Shown: piece by piece, positions 23,186-37,012 of the stretch | Layout: each line of letters starts with the position of its first letter | Position numbering within the stretch: the stretch's first letter is position 1 | Origin: Siphonodentalium dalli | Taxonomy: Eukaryota > Mollusca > Scaphopoda > Gadilida > Siphonodentaliidae | DNA length: 64,000 bases | Direction: 5' to 3' | Assembly (NCBI GenBank): GCA_032622095.1 | Contig: CP136064.1 | Location: forward strand, 124,979,605-125,043,604 | The notes under the pieces: generated by a model | Databases searched by the model: none | Told to the model about the DNA's origin: nothing | Seen by the model: only the letters and a program-made list of their open reading frames with translations | Translations under genes and position numbers: made by a program

Positions 23186-24175
23186 TAATTTGTATAGTGT
23201 TATAGAAAGCTTAACTTGGCCCATTACTAAACAAAATGTATGCAGTGATCTGTTCTGATATGTTTCGCAATCCCTTTTTATCATGCTTAATATACAAATA
23301 AAATATGTTTAAAAAAAAACTTTTTCAACAGAACAAAGCAGAATACGATGTTAAATTAGATTTTATATCGTTGTTGTAACCGGAAGTTTGGAATCATGCA
23401 TGAATGCTTCTTTAAGAGTAGAGTTCTCACACGTTCTCTATTTCAGTGCATATGTAATGTGTATGGTGAACTTTCAAAATAAAACGAAATTTCTAGCGAT
23501 ATCCCAAGTAACAGCGATGTCTACACAAATACAAGATAATATTGATAATAAGGAAGGAAATGTCTTCGGGTGCACGGCGCCCCCATGTTACTTGTGTATA
23601 ACTATACTCTTGCAAGTGCACATTTCTTATGAAGCATTAGGTATATATTAACCTCTGAAGAATGTTGCAACCTAACAGATGGGCATTTCAATCTGTCCTG
23701 GCAAATATCAAATTCGACACAGCTTACGAAAACACATAAGCTGTATATCGATAGCGATAAAGATGAAATAGTTCTTGTTGCCCCGATGGTCCATAAGCTT
23801 CGGTTCAGGTTATTTTCTGGCATAGGATAGCATATAATATTTTAACAGACGAAACGAGTATTTGATTTGGACGCTAATAAAACCCGGGGACTGATTTCAA
23901 TGATCTAACAAACATGTTAGAGTAACTTACAGATGTCAGGCACGCTGTCAAATCAGAAAATTGCTTCTTCTCCAAATTTGCATAACTCGGATTCCATATC
24001 ATGAGTTTACCAGGTCTCACTTTCCAACAGTTATGGTATGGTTTAGTTTCAGACGCTATATGAGGTATGCTATGACGTTGTCAGTTTTGTTGGAGGACGA
24101 CTAAACAGCATGCACACACATCTTTAGTTTCACAACGGGATGACTTCACTTGCACAGTAAGCCATAGTAAGCAAC
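23186..24175. other. Gene-free stretch
   Basis: No recognisable gene. The open frames (up to 87 codons) show no domain. Confidence 0.4.
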
Positions 24176-24179
24176 TTAA

Positions 24180-24535
24180 AGGTACTAAATCCGATTCGAT
24201 GGTCCCCATATCATCAGATCCCAACAACAACATTTTTTCAAATACCGCTTCAGTTATCAGAATCGAGTAATTGCCCGAAAATAATGCTAACCACAGTCAA
24301 CTATAGAATAAAATTGCCAAAAAAACTGTTATTTATCAACATTTTGTCAAACGACATTTTGCCACTTGATTTTTGAGTTATCCATCTTCATCCGCAATTT
24401 GGTCCGAGACGGTCTCATCGTCGACTGTTTACTGGGCCACTAAATATTATCGGTGGGGAAAATAATTTATTTCTAAAATCGATATACGATCATGGGTGGG
24501 TTCCTCGACTCGAATCAAATATTTTTACCCCGAAG
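24180..24535 (+). repeat. Family W repeat, copy 2
   Basis: Starts AGGTACTAAATCCGATTCGA immediately after TTAA (24176-24179) and lacks the minisatellite of copy 1. The segment from TCCATCTTCATCCGCAATTT to GGGTTCCTCGACTCGAA reappears inverted at about 21943-22110 inside family Y copy 2. Confidence 0.6.
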
Positions 24536-26410
24536 CTAAGGATATAGAAATTTGCGAGCGTTAATTCGGATTATGCATCTTTAATACGTACCTGTTCACT
24601 AATCAGGTTACATCCCTGTTCGAGGATAATACATTACGGGGAGTCGAACCACATTCGCAGCCCTATCCGATTTGATACCGTCTCAAACATTTCCTGAACC
24701 AATTGTTCACATTATAATAATTATACGTACTTGCAATCGACGTCGCACACCTCGAATTGCTTTCAAAATATTACGATAAATAGGATAACAGTAATACTAT
24801 GTCATCAAGAACCATTAATATCTATACACCGCGCGTAAATATACTCTCTTCATCTTGGGTGATATTTTGACTTCTTGTTGCGAACAAAGTCAAAACCAGA
24901 TAAAACCAAATACGACACCAGACAACAACACAAATAAAAAAAAACGTCGAATAATGTGGATATAGAAAACCTAACAATAGCATTGTATCAAATCGAGTAG
25001 GTGACTAGGGTACGTTTCCGAACAGCCGTGAGGTGTGCTCTTTTATAAAGAACAAGTTAACATGAACGCTCTTTATAATTGCGTTCAATACAACCCCGGG
25101 CACCAGCTAATCTTGTTATGTCATGCCATCTCAAACCACGTGACTCGTAATGTTGAGGCCTGAACTTTACAAGATGGAACTGAGTTGATTAATTTTCCCA
25201 CACTCACAGAAGTTACAGTTTCGCACAAATGGAAATCGAAAAGGCTTGATGCCACGGAACTGCATTGATTATAAAATATATTTTATTAGGCACTAGTTGA
25301 ATCCTTATGGAAATCACCAAAAAAAAACCCCAGAAGACTAATATTGTAATCTAGTACACTCACTGGTTCATCAGTTCGATTAGATTCATTTTGGTCGGTA
25401 TAGAACATGGATTGTTTTTTCATTTCAGGAAGTGCTGTTTTAAGGAAGTGTATATACGTACAAATTGGTTTAAAGATACGGGCGGCGTTGGCGGTGGGTA
25501 TGATGTTAAAATATTCACCTCCGTCAAAAACCGCCATAAACAGAAAGAATAGTAAAATATAGACAGACTTTGTTCTTATACCAATCATAAATATGGCATA
25601 AACAGTATGTTATTGACATTTTTCCCCCTCTGGTATGTAAACAAAAGCAAAAAACGTTACGTTTCTTGGCTTTTGTTTAGATCCGGATATTGTAAACATA
25701 AAGAGCGTTATTTGTTACTGTGTTTCTGATATGGAAATATACTAAAGAGCGTTTATATAATTTGTGTGTGATTAACCAATAGAATTGCGTTGTGTTATGT
25801 AAACAGAAGCACAACTTCTGTAACACGAGCAGGCTCTTGTTTACGTACACCATCGTACGTACGTCTTGACGACAACATACTATTTACGCGCTGATTATGT
25901 TTGGCATATGAACAAAACTATATATATTTTAATATTCCTTCTGTTGATGGCGATTTGAACAAATATGAATATTTCTGCAACGAACACCGCCCGTGCCTTT
26001 AATACCATATTTTCCTGCAAAATAACCCAAGACTTGGCTTTTCGATGAATCCATGAATTTGAATATGTAGCGTCAACTCTGTAAGACTAAATTTCTGAAA
26101 CATCAATATTGACATTATAGTCATCTGCGCTGCACCTTAATCATGGTAACTGTTTGCTTTCAATCAGTTTGAACGCAGAACTTCATTCCATGGATCAATA
26201 TATAGGTCAATAAATACATGACATACATATCGGATTATGTGTGAAAATAATTTGGAAGTTGCACGTTATGGTCTGGACAAACAAACGTTTCCACACCATG
26301 TGGTAATACAGAGCGTTCGCCAGTTAATTTATCCTGATTTGGTAACAATGAAGATAATCCATATGTCATATGTGAAATACTTGCATACTGACGAGTCTAT
26401 TTTTCATATG
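24536..26410. other. Gene-free stretch
   Basis: A family V-like end (CCTATCCGATTTGATACC) lies near 24664. An open frame of 100 codons on the minus strand (25588-25286) begins with a hydrophobic stretch but has no recognisable domain and uses a non-ATG start; I do not call it a gene. Confidence 0.35.
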
Positions 26411-26731
26411 GCATTAAAGGGGAAATGTACACTAAATCCGGCCATTTGTGAGACCATCTCCGTTTATACTCAACAGATTAGTGCAAAAATACACCCATGT
26501 TCTATATGAACGATGCAAACAACATGGTAATTATAATGATAATAAATGTGTTACTCCAGTCATTTATTCATTTTCATTATAATTACATGTACCATGTTGT
26601 TTGTATCGTTCATAGAGCACATGATTGTATTTAGCACTAATCCATGGCTCAAATTCATTCATTTGTTGCGTATTTATGTATAAAAGTATAAAAGGAGATG
26701 GTCCCATAAATGGCCGGATTTAGTGTACAGT
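26411..26731. mobile_element. Foldback MITE
   Basis: TGTACACTAAATCCGGCCAT (from 26426) reappears inverted ending at 26729. The inner blocks GAACGATGCAAACAACATGG and ATTATAATGA also pair with 26580-26620. The arms are about 110-140 bp around a short centre. A TTAA precedes AGGGGAAATGTACAC at 26415, which would fit the TTAA-type families here, but the right border is too diverged to confirm a duplication. Confidence 0.6.
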
Positions 26732-26930
26732 CCATCTCATTTATGTACGAAAAATCTAAACTGTCGTAATATTGCTGTGATTTCGATCATTATTGTGTCA
26801 GATTATATAGGCCAACATTGTGAATATAGGTATTTAATCGAACTACAGTATTATACTTCCAAATTAGGTATACGCATATTTTGAGGTTCAAATATATTCC
26901 TTTAACCTTAAATACTGCTGGTTCCTTTAA

Positions 26931-27329
26931 AGATGCCCTTCCCGGTTTGACACCACAAAACTACCATATGTATACGTTTTATATCCAGAAACTAGTTAGA
27001 TCAAACACATCCATGAGTGGATTAATAATAGGCTTTGATTACATGCCAGATATCATCTTTCAAAAGGAGAAGTTCGAACACAGTTTGAATTGCTGTCAGG
27101 CTAGCAGAAAGAACAGCGAGCACCGTTTGTAAAGAGCGTCCATTATTACGCGTCGCCAAAAACGCAGCAGATAATACAGATCGTATTCATTTATGAGGTT
27201 TGTGATCTTTGTCGTGTATGACTTGTGGGTGAATGGGTGGATTTTTTTGACTTTTTGTTTCAGGAAAACCTGAAAAGTGGATATTTTGCCAAATTTGCAT
27301 GGTGTGAAATCGGACCGGACATATTCAAA
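26931..27329. repeat. Family V repeat with inverted ends
   Basis: ATGCCCTTCCCGGTTTGACACCA at the left resembles the inverse of GGTGTGAAATCGGACCGGACAT at the right. The same end motif occurs near 758, 19443 and 24660. A non-autonomous transposon is likely; no target duplication could be confirmed. Confidence 0.45.
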
Positions 27330-29985
27330 TATTTATGTCACTTCCATCCATGTTGTTACGTTCATTGGAATCATCAATATAAAGATGCATAATTATCTCA
27401 TGTAAAAGCCAGAACATAATACTCACCTAATGTCAGCAATAATCCAACAGAAAGTATGTTGTATGCACACAATGTCAACGACAGTCACAACTGGGTTGAT
27501 ATTTCATCGTAACAAAAGATTCCATCTCACGAGTGATAGTTGATATGTGTTCGGTACGCCGAGAACAACGTCCCATCAGAGCCATCGTAATACTATCAGG
27601 AAACAACTAACCGGTTCGACGGAATCTAACAGTATTTCCTTAGTCTAAGTCTCTAAGCCTCATTTATTACCAACGGTGTCATAATTACTTTGATAAATCT
27701 CGTTAACTGCAGTATACACATCCCGTGGACTGCGAAACTCTTGCAGAAATTGCCGCCTGTGGGTCGAGTAACTCGATTAAGTCTTCGGTTATCGGGAAGT
27801 ATACTGACATTACGCACAACGCCTCGCAGGAGACTGCTTCGATAGATTGAGCACCTCGATAGTTTGAACGTCGCGTTGGTCTATAGAGGAAAGTGTTCGA
27901 TACTGCGTTCAACAAGGTGCATTGTGCAATAAACCGCCCACTTTTGTGACTGCCTGATGTAATCTTGATTACATCAAATGTTTCATTTTTTTCCCATGGC
28001 CACAGAGGCTGTATCGCTAGAAAAGATCTTGTGAGTTGTCCGCGGACTGGGAGCCTATATATGCCTGTGCCAAAATGAGGTATAACATGGGCATCTGTCA
28101 ATTGTCAATATTTGCAGTATGAAAGGGTGAGTAGGGTAACGGCTATAGGAATCGGGGAGCTAAATGTGCTCCAGAGTCGGGGACCAAGTGCAACATGGAA
28201 TGCTAGAGGTGAAGGTAACTGAAGAATGGCCTTCACCTGATACATGTGACACGTTATTAAAGGATGAAATCTTGTTTATTTCATGTGTACATCATATCTA
28301 AATAATTTAAACTGGTGAGTTAATGGAGGAAATTAATTTAACTAGCTGCTGTAGTTATGGGTTTTTCCAGGTAAAATTTGGCTGCGGGATAGCCCTGTTG
28401 TATTCTTGGGGATTTATTTTAAAAAGTAAACGCATGACCTATGATTTTTCTTGCATTTTCGTGATCAGCTGGTGTCAATCTAGCTGAGTAAACATAACTG
28501 GAGTGGCCTGCAGAATTAAGTGAATTTGGCTGAAAAGTTAACAGTTAACGAAATGTAGTAATCATATGCATAGTGTACGAATTTGCCAATGTCTCCCACT
28601 AGATTTTTTTTGCATATGAACATGATAACGTACAATAATATTTACTTTAACTTACTTCTTAATTTACTTTACTTCACGTCATTACAGGCAACTCATGAGA
28701 ATCATTCACTAAGGTAACTGTTATAAGTGCATACCACATACCACAAATTTATCGTGAAAATAAATGAGCTCACCCCCCCCCCCACCCCCAACCACCCACC
28801 CAATCCATTCTTTATATTTCGGATTGAAATTTCTGATTGACATTATCATGCTAACACATGGATAGTGTGTCAATATATACTTTATGGATAATTGACTATA
28901 TGTTGTTGTGTCTTCAAGTTAATATGTAAATAAAGTTATTTAAAAAAATAATAATAATAAAATTGTACCACATTACAAGGGTGGCATTTCCACGGGAACA
29001 GACTATTGACCAATCAGGACGAGATTTGCAAGCATTCTGGGGCAAGACAAGACCGTATTACAAATGTACATATTGCTAATATTTATATCGCCGCAGGAAA
29101 ACTGTAAATGGGTTTTCTGATGTACCACGCGTAGACAACTTAATGACTCGTTGCAGCAACTAAATCCGTATGCGACATACAATAAACTTTAATTTGAAGT
29201 ATAGAAACATTTGTTCGACGGTAGTATATATCACACGAAGGCGTTTCGAGAATTATCACACGGACCAATCTCGTCGAGTGCGAAAGAACAGAAGCAAGGT
29301 CACTGTCACCTGGGGCCTATACTATAGAACAATTTTTGTAATATCAGCGTTAATTTGTGATTTACTAATTTTGTAATACATATTTTGTGTTATATAGTAT
29401 TCGACTGTATTTCTATCAGTGTATTTCTTTCATTGTAGATTGAAACTCAACATATGCCCAAAACTCTTTATATGCAAATTACATTGACATGTAATGACTT
29501 ATAATCTTTTTGGCGAACCATCTATTTATCGGGATTCACTTGACCGGAAAATCTTTGCATTTTGTGGAGAAAAAGGGGGCCTGAAAGTTTCATCTGTTCA
29601 TGTTTTCGTAGTACTCGAACGCTACAGCTTTGTAATATGTAAAAATTCGCAATACGGAATGATAAAGTACTGGCTAAGCGGGTTCTATAGTACAGCAATA
29701 ATACCATTTTTGTGAAAATTCATTATTAGATTACAAATGCACAGGCTACATTATTGATTTTTCACGACGATTATCCGTGCGGAAAATGGTGAGTGCTATT
29801 AGCTGGGTACATGTTCTTTGTAATGCGGTCACGGAATCTCAATTGTTAACCCATTGAGATGGTTTACGCTCAATGGATTTGAAAGGAGATAGCCATGTCA
29901 GCGGCCTAGATTTTAATTATGAATGGAATTAAAGAGTTACAGTTGTCGGGCTTGGGCTCAAAACGTATATATATAAACGATCTTT
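27330..29985. other. Mostly gene-free, one unassigned open frame
   Basis: On the minus strand a frame of 132 codons lies at 28101-27703 with no ATG at its start; it reads as ordinary mixed-composition protein (for example SVYFPITEDLIELLDPQAA) but I recognise no family. It could be an exon or chance. C-rich (28771-28800) and (AAT)n (about 28946-28962) tracts are present. A motif at 29313-29345 (GGGGCCTATACTATAGAACA) is found inverted at 35195-35229. Confidence 0.35.
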
Positions 29986-30071
29986 TGTAAGTAAGTAAAT
30001 ATTTTATTATGGCATATCATCATAAAATGTGTTACACATATATAATTAAATAATAAACAATAATATGTCAT

Positions 30072-30113
30072 ATGGTGGTGGCATGACCACATGGTCGTCT
30101 TCCTGCCGCCACC
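30072..30113 (-). other. Hairpin in the LINE 3' untranslated region
   Basis: On the element's sense strand GGTGGCGGCAGG is followed by GACCATGTGGTC and GCCACCACC. GGTGGC pairs with GCCACC, and GACCATGTGGTC is itself nearly self-complementary. A compact 3' stem-loop about 80-120 bases before the 3' end is a plausible recognition site for the element's own reverse transcriptase, as known for stringent LINEs; that role is inferred. Confidence 0.5.
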
Positions 30114-30541
30114 ATTTGGAAACGGAAAATATGGACAAAAATATGGAAGATATACAAATTTATACAAAATTGGCATTTGTGCAAAATTGACATACTGGGT
30201 GGGGTTCAAACCATATAATATAATGAAATATTAATGACACGATGCTTTGTGTGTGTCTGCGTTGTTACCAATTTGATTATTTGATTAAAAAATTTAATCT
30301 TTAGCTATAAAGTTCAGAAATAAAACTGTTCAAACTAGACAATGTTCTAATTTGTTTGCACCAAATAGTTAATATTTGCACTGAATATAGGCACTCAACA
30401 ACACAGAAGATTGAAAAAAACAAAACAAACAAACATCTACATGCATATATACACATAAGCGCATACATACATGCATTTACATATATATTCATCAGGCACA
30501 TCTTCTCATTTTTTTAAATTCATTTTACTAATGAGAGAAGG

Positions 30542-33500
30542 TCATTTTATAGTTATAAATTCTTTCCTTATTGGAAGTTCAATTCCAAAAGTTAGAGTTA
30601 ATTCTATCTTTTTAGTACAATCTGGACAAAACTTGTTTTTGCACTTAATATTCGAAGAATAATTGTCAATAATAGATTTGGTAAATTTGTTCTTAAAGCC
30701 TGGCTTCGATTGGATATTCTGTAGAGTAACATCAAGAGTGTTCCAAATTTTTGGAAATACATGGAGGGGTAGTTTTTCAGTGAATTTAATGCGAGCCCTT
30801 GTTTCCTGTATTTTTACTGAGGACCTAGTACTCATACTCGGATGTTTATATATTCTAAAACTATTAACAAATGATTTGGAAAAATTTACATATTTCCAGT
30901 CGTGCATAAATAGACATATCCGATGCATATACTCATCCTGCAGCTTCAAAATGTTATTAGATTTAAATAATGGTTCGGTGTGACTATTGTAGCGTTTTTT
31001 ATTAATAGCTCGAATTGCCTTTTTCTGTAGTAAAATAACTTGATTTTGAGTGCTCGAATTTCCCCATAACTCAATTCCATAAAGAATATGAGAATGTACT
31101 AAGGTAAGATATAGCATTCTAAGACAATCGAAAGAAAGGAAATTTTTTACTCGATTTATAGCATAAAGAGAATTAGACATTTTCGCACAAACAGCTTTCA
31201 CATGGTATTCAAATGTCAGATGTTCATCTATGTGAATACCTAAAAATTTGAAAGATTTTTCTTGACAATCGGATCCTATCCTTTCAATCGGCTGTTTATT
31301 TATATTCAACATTCTATTTGCAACTAAATACGGGCCATTTATTGGTTGTATCACCATATATTTAGTCTTATTTGTATTTAATGATAGTTTGTTTGCTCTA
31401 CACCAAGTACTCAATTTTTCAAGCTCTTTGTTGAAGTAGTCATACAAATAATCAAGGTTGTGATGTGAAGAATACACCGGTGTGTCATCAGCAAAGGATA
31501 AAAGTGATAGGTTATTAGATCTGTGCATATCATTAACATAGACAAAAAAAAGAATCGGACCTGCAACATATCCCTGGGGGACTCCACATGTAATTGGAAG
31601 TTTAGAAGAAACAATACCTTCCAGTTCCACACATTGGTATCTATTTGTCAGATAATTTCTAAACCACTCATTGGCTTTGCCTCTTATTCCATAAGAATCA
31701 AGTTTATTTAGCAAAATTTCATGATTTACCGTGTCAAAGGCTTTGGAAAAATCAATAAATACAGATAGCGTACAATCTTTATCCTTCTTATCATTATTCA
31801 AACCCACATCATAGAGTAGCTTCAAAATTGGATGAATTGTTGAATGATCTTTTCTAAACCCATATTGATTATGATAGAGAGTATCATGTTTATTTAAAAA
31901 AACAACTAGTCTGTGACATACAATTTTTTTTAAGATTTTAGAAAAAATGGGCAGAATACTTATTGAGCGATAATTTCCCATTATCTTTTGGTCGCCTGAT
32001 TTGAAGAGGGGTATAACTTTTGCTATCTTCATGTCTTCTGGAATAATTCCTGTTTCCATTGAGAGATTGAAAATATGACATAAGGGTTGTGAAATTTCCG
32101 AGATAACTTTCTTCACAATGAAAGAGCTAAGACCATCTTTGTCAATGCTGTGCTTCCCGTTACTTAAGGAAACCGTTGAATGAATTTCTTCCGGTGTAGT
32201 GGGATGAAAAAAGATTGTTTCACTACAAGGTGTAGGTAAGTATGAAGAGTATTTGTTACAAGTTTGTGATATTTTCTCAGCCGCAGTAGCGCCAATGGTA
32301 GAACAATATTCATTAAAGGCGTCAGCAGCTTCTTTCCTATTTCTACTTTCGACACCCCCAATAATGAATGACATGGGATATTCTAATTTTTTAGATCTTT
32401 GTTGCATTATCTCACCAATCAGTTTCCATGTTTTTTTCATATTATGTTTATATTCATTTATCATATTTTTATAGTACAAGGTCTTACTTGCTCGTTTTAT
32501 TTTATTAAAAAGTCTACAAAATTCTTTGTATTCTGTAATATTACTTTCGGAAGGGTTCTTAAGCTTTCTGGTAAAAAGTTTAGCTTTATGTTCAGATGAA
32601 ATCATCATTCCCTTGGTAATCCATGGTTTCTGTTTGGTGGATTTTGATCGTGATCGTTTTAATGGAAAAGCTATTTCAAAGGCATTTAAATAAATTTCCA
32701 TAAATGATTTATATGACTCCTGTGGACACGTTCGTCCTACAACACTATTATAATTAGCCGTTCCTAGTAGTCGTTTAAAACATGATATATTTTCATCATT
32801 ATAGCTCCGCCGGTATTCTATTTTAGCTTTTGGGCTAGATTTATTTTTGTGACTCTTATAACAGAGGAAAGTACCGAAGTGGTCAGATATCTCACTTAGT
32901 ATAATACCCGTTTCATAATCAATAGTTGGATCATTTATTAAAATCTGATCTATCAGAGTAGCAGTGAAGTCTGACACTCTAGTTGGTTTTGTTATTGTTG
33001 GGAGGAAACTAGAGGCAAAGACATAATTTAGAAAATTGTTAGTTTTATCATGTCTACCGTATTTCAATAAGTCAATGTTGAAATCTCCCATCAAAACTAT
33101 TTTTTTATGTTCTCTATTGGTTTAGTCCATTTTCTCATTCATAAGGTTGATAAATTTATCTAGGTCCGCTTTTGGTGCTGTATTAGGCCTATAAATTGTT
33201 CCAATTATATACGTTTTATTTTTATTTGTCAACACTTCAACAAAAAGTGACTCAAATACATGAGGAATAAATGTTGTTAAATCTTCTCTGATTTTATAAG
33301 ATAAGTCTTTTCGAATGTACATGCCAACACCGCCATGACAGTCATCTTCATCCGGACGGCACCGTTTTATTAATGGATGGTATCCATTAAGTGGAAAATA
33401 AATACTATCCGGAGTCCTGAAGATTTCAGTTAGGCCAATAACTCCAAATTTTGATTTATTATTTTGTAATTCAAACATTAGAGTATTAAAATCATCCCAG

Positions 33501-33728
33501 TGCGAATTAAGACTTTGACAGTTCAGGTGAAAAACAGATAGACAGTCATCACTTGTAGATACGTTATCATGAAACGAATTTGGAGAAAAGTACTGACAAT
33601 TGGGTATTTGTAAGATATTCGCCAAAGTCTAGTTCCCCTGGACCAGAGATAAGTTTTTTCAGGTTATAATTGGGATCTTCATCCAGCGTGCCGAGTGCCA
33701 CAGTGCTTTCTGAATTAGTCTCAGCCAT
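30542..33728 (-). pseudogene. LINE endonuclease/reverse transcriptase ORF with one stop and one frame change
   Basis: From ATG at 33728 the frame reads MAETNSESTVALG to about 33600. It must then change frame to enter the endonuclease (HLNCQSL, GLTEIF, GGVGMYIRKDL, IGTIYRPN), which ends at an in-frame TAA (33124-33122). The same frame resumes and continues uninterrupted to TGA 30544-30542. That part holds MGDFNIDLL and SDH (endonuclease completion), then RT blocks YRSISILP, QYGFRKDHST, FIDFSKAFD (about residue 450 after the stop), GVPQGYVAGPILF, and the catalytic FADD at about residues 534-537. The C-terminus carries CKNKFCPDC. All catalytic motifs I can check look intact; only two lesions separate it from a full ORF. 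Confidence 0.9.
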
Positions 33729-36700
33729 TGTCAAGAATATAACAATTACAGTCTATTGTTATAGTGAACTTGTAGTGAAACATTGAATGTCTAGAACTAA
33801 ATGAATAAAAATCAAATATAGTAATTGATGTACAAAACATGATGCATGGCATTTGCAGAATGAGATCCCCAGAGGGCAAGTTCAGCGACGCTATCCCACA
33901 AAGCAGGCTAGCATGAGTAAATCCACCCTCCAGGTACCCCACTCGATATTGCCTATAATCCGAAGATGTCGTATTATCTGCAAAAATCAAGACAAAACAG
34001 AAGTAAACTATCATTCCCCCAAACCCCAGTATGCCAAAACTATAGCAATTATTGATCCAAGTATAATATCCCATACTTAAGTATATGTCACTTTGGTACA
34101 CGGATACGCGGTTAATCGGGGGTGGTGGCATTTCGTGTTGAAACAGTTACTGATAATTTCAGGCTAAGTTGCGTTAAGAAGCAGTGTACCCCAAATATTT
34201 ACCATGACATTATGTAACATATTTGAACCGCATGGCATTTGTGTGCTCAAGAAGTTTGCGTTCACCTTGTGGTCTAAACAATTTAATTTGGCCAATAGTG
34301 CCGAACAAAATTTTCCATGAGTGAATTTTTTGAAAAAATCGGGGTCCCCCGATCCTTAACTTACCAATGTAGTAGTGCGTGTTGGTTATATCCAAATGTC
34401 ATATGTTTACCTAAATTCAGCCGCCTAGTTGGGTACAAATGGAAGGTACTGAGAATTAGGTATAGTTTAAGTAGATGGTGCTATATATATGTTTTAAAAT
34501 CGAGGTTGGGTGTCCCCTGAGACCCTGGACGAGGGAGTGTTGGTCCACATTGGAATTTCCAAATGAACACCCATCCTTTACACAGGTCGAAAATACCAAG
34601 TCCGAGAACAGCCATCGCACCCCCATCATGGGTTGAATTTTTCCAGCTGCATGTTACCTCAAACTTTTCAACTATTAAGGTCTAGATGTTCCCACTAATA
34701 TTTCAGCCAGACAAAGCTAGCTAGACAAATTAGGTTCCATCCTTGGTAATATTGCTATATAAAGTTGATGTGGCCATTTGAACGGCAACCGATGTGTGTG
34801 TTTGCCGACCTTTTTCGACAAACCGTTAATAAACATGTAACATAAAACATCTGAAAATGGTAAGTGTTCCACACGATACTGAAAAAATTACTTTTCATCG
34901 TGCGCAATTGTGGTCAAAATAACCCAAGTATCGGAAACTAGTCACACATAATGTACCTTTATTCATCAACAAAATCACCCACCAACTGACACAAATAGGC
35001 ATTGCCATATCATTCCCATATATCATTAGAGTAATTTCCCTTGACAAAATCACAAATGTTTGGATGTGCGTTCAACGAACGGTGGTCGATAGTACTCTAT
35101 TTGCCGTCTTTTTGTGATTTACAAGAAATCGCGTTCGCTGTTAGATTACAGTGGTCCATAGTACTCGACACCTTCTGTGCGGCTCAAATAAGCCTGCTAT
35201 TACAAAAATTGTATTCTATAGTATAGGCCCCTGGTTGTCACAAAGCGAGAGGGAATGACCGCTGTTCAACACCCAGTTGGCGTCTGTTCGTTCCTTCTCT
35301 TCGGATGCTTTTAACAGCACAAAAGCCACACAAATAAGCTTAGGTTCCAGTTATATAATTTCTCTACACCAAAGATGAAACAATTATATTTGATCCAAGA
35401 TCACTGCCAGAGATTGTGCTCCGCGTGGCATTAAGATATCGCGATTGCGATTTTTTTCCCAGTTGAAAAGAATAAATGGACATAAGGAAAATATAATAAT
35501 GATTTAAACTGTAGTTTGTGCAGCGATAGTCCATGCGATGAGTGCCACGTTTTATCGTATATGTTAAGAGCTGAAAGATTTACGTGAATTGTATATTCCC
35601 AAATATAATTGGGATAATCTGAACCGTGCAATGAATTCCATGGACTACTTTCTCTTGACAACATGAGCAAGCTAAAAAGATTAAGCATATCTATATAATT
35701 AGCTGAACAAGGTTCCTTAAGATAATATGAGATATAGCTGAAAACGTATAGGTATATCTATCTATTGCGACACATCCCTAAATTGGAAATTGCATAATTA
35801 CGTCATATACTATATGAATGGATTGTATGTGTTGTGATTTAGTTATAATAGTATGGTGATTTTGTTATGGAGGTCATATATAAGATAACTGTTAATGTGT
35901 GGCAAGTATTGCTTGTATAACTTGCTTACATATATGTAAGTATGTTTGCCTATGTTTCAGCTTAAATGCTGGCTTTGAAAATAAATAATATATATTGAAT
36001 AATTGTTATTATATATAGAGACCGCACGAACACCTGACCGCACTAAAGTGTAAATATAATCAGCCTTCCGGACACGACAAATTCAAGAAGTGTAATATAT
36101 TAGAAATATTAGTCGAGTATACCTATATCAGTGTAGTCATACACAGACAATATCGAGATTTTTCGGTTTTCGGTGCATATATACTGCGCTGCTTTTCGGT
36201 ACATATATACTGTGCTGCTTTTCGGTACACATATACTGTGTCGCAGACCGCCCAGTTACACCCAGACGCACAAATAAAGTTTCCAGTTTATATGAGTCCC
36301 GTTTGATTCGAGGCGAAGAAAATGCCATATGTTGATGATTTGTGGTCTGCATACATATGATCAACATTTACCTGATCTTGGTCCATTAATTCACTAACAG
36401 ATCGATGTTTTCGACAGCGTTTCCTAAACTGCTTACATTATTGAGTACATTGGTACATCGGGAAGACTGAGACATGTCCATCGCATACTGGGAAGCAGCA
36501 TTGTTTTTATTCCGTATCTGCATTTGACCATTTTCCATGTTGATGCTACATGTATTTAAAAGTGAGAAGCTGACTAATTATACTTACTCGAATTTGCCGA
36601 CTAAACCTTTTTTCGACAACAAGTAAGGTAATACATGTAAATGAATATAAATTGAAGCATGACAGCAGTGCGAAACTATCCATAACATCTGACAATTTGC

Positions 36701-37012
36701 ATAAAAACAGTTTCTTTTTCAGAAAAAATTGTTTTGTTTTCGACAGTCTTGATGTAAAATGACACATACATAGCCAGGGAAGCTATCTAATCGATGTCGG
36801 ACCTGTCGTGTCGAAAATGACAATAGAAAGGTTTCGCAACTTACGGACAGAGCAACGGATACGTTTAACTATTCATATCCGTAAAAATTCACATGGGGCA
36901 AAACATCGTTTCTCAAAACATAACTACTACGATTAGGATTTGTGTTTTATATTTTGGAATAAATAAAATACCGATTTCACGGAACGCCAAATGCGTTAGC
37001 ACTAATATGATG
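33729..37012. other. Gene-free stretch
   Basis: The first few hundred bases may be the 5' part of the LINE, with a minus-strand open frame 34131-33721 that has no recognisable domain. Beyond that I see a three-copy 26-bp tandem repeat at 36167-36244 (TTTTCGGTACATATATACTG) and a motif at 35195-35229 inverted relative to 29313-29345. No gene is supported. Confidence 0.35.

Larger units (their letters stand above)
29988..33728 (-). mobile_element. Nearly intact APE-type non-LTR retrotransposon (LINE)
   Basis: On the minus strand the element contains, in order, a short N-terminal frame, an apurinic-type endonuclease, a reverse transcriptase and a C-terminal region. A 3' untranslated region of about 550 bases follows. 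It ends in an AATAAA-like signal and a short tandem TTAC tail (29988-30000 on the plus strand reads GTAAGTAAGTAA). Tandem short repeats at the 3' end instead of poly(A) fit CR1/L2/Jockey-supergroup elements; the precise clade is not determined. The 5' border is unknown; a first ORF may lie upstream of 33728 but is not recognisable. Confidence 0.9.

Noticed and set aside
24600..24660. tRNA-like GTTCGA box
   Set aside because: No matching acceptor stem or D-arm could be folded around it.
29313..35229. Matching inverted motifs at 29313-29345 and 35195-35229 as ends of an element enclosing the LINE
   Set aside because: Homology is short and weak outside the core motif and no target duplication was seen; two dispersed repeat copies are simpler.
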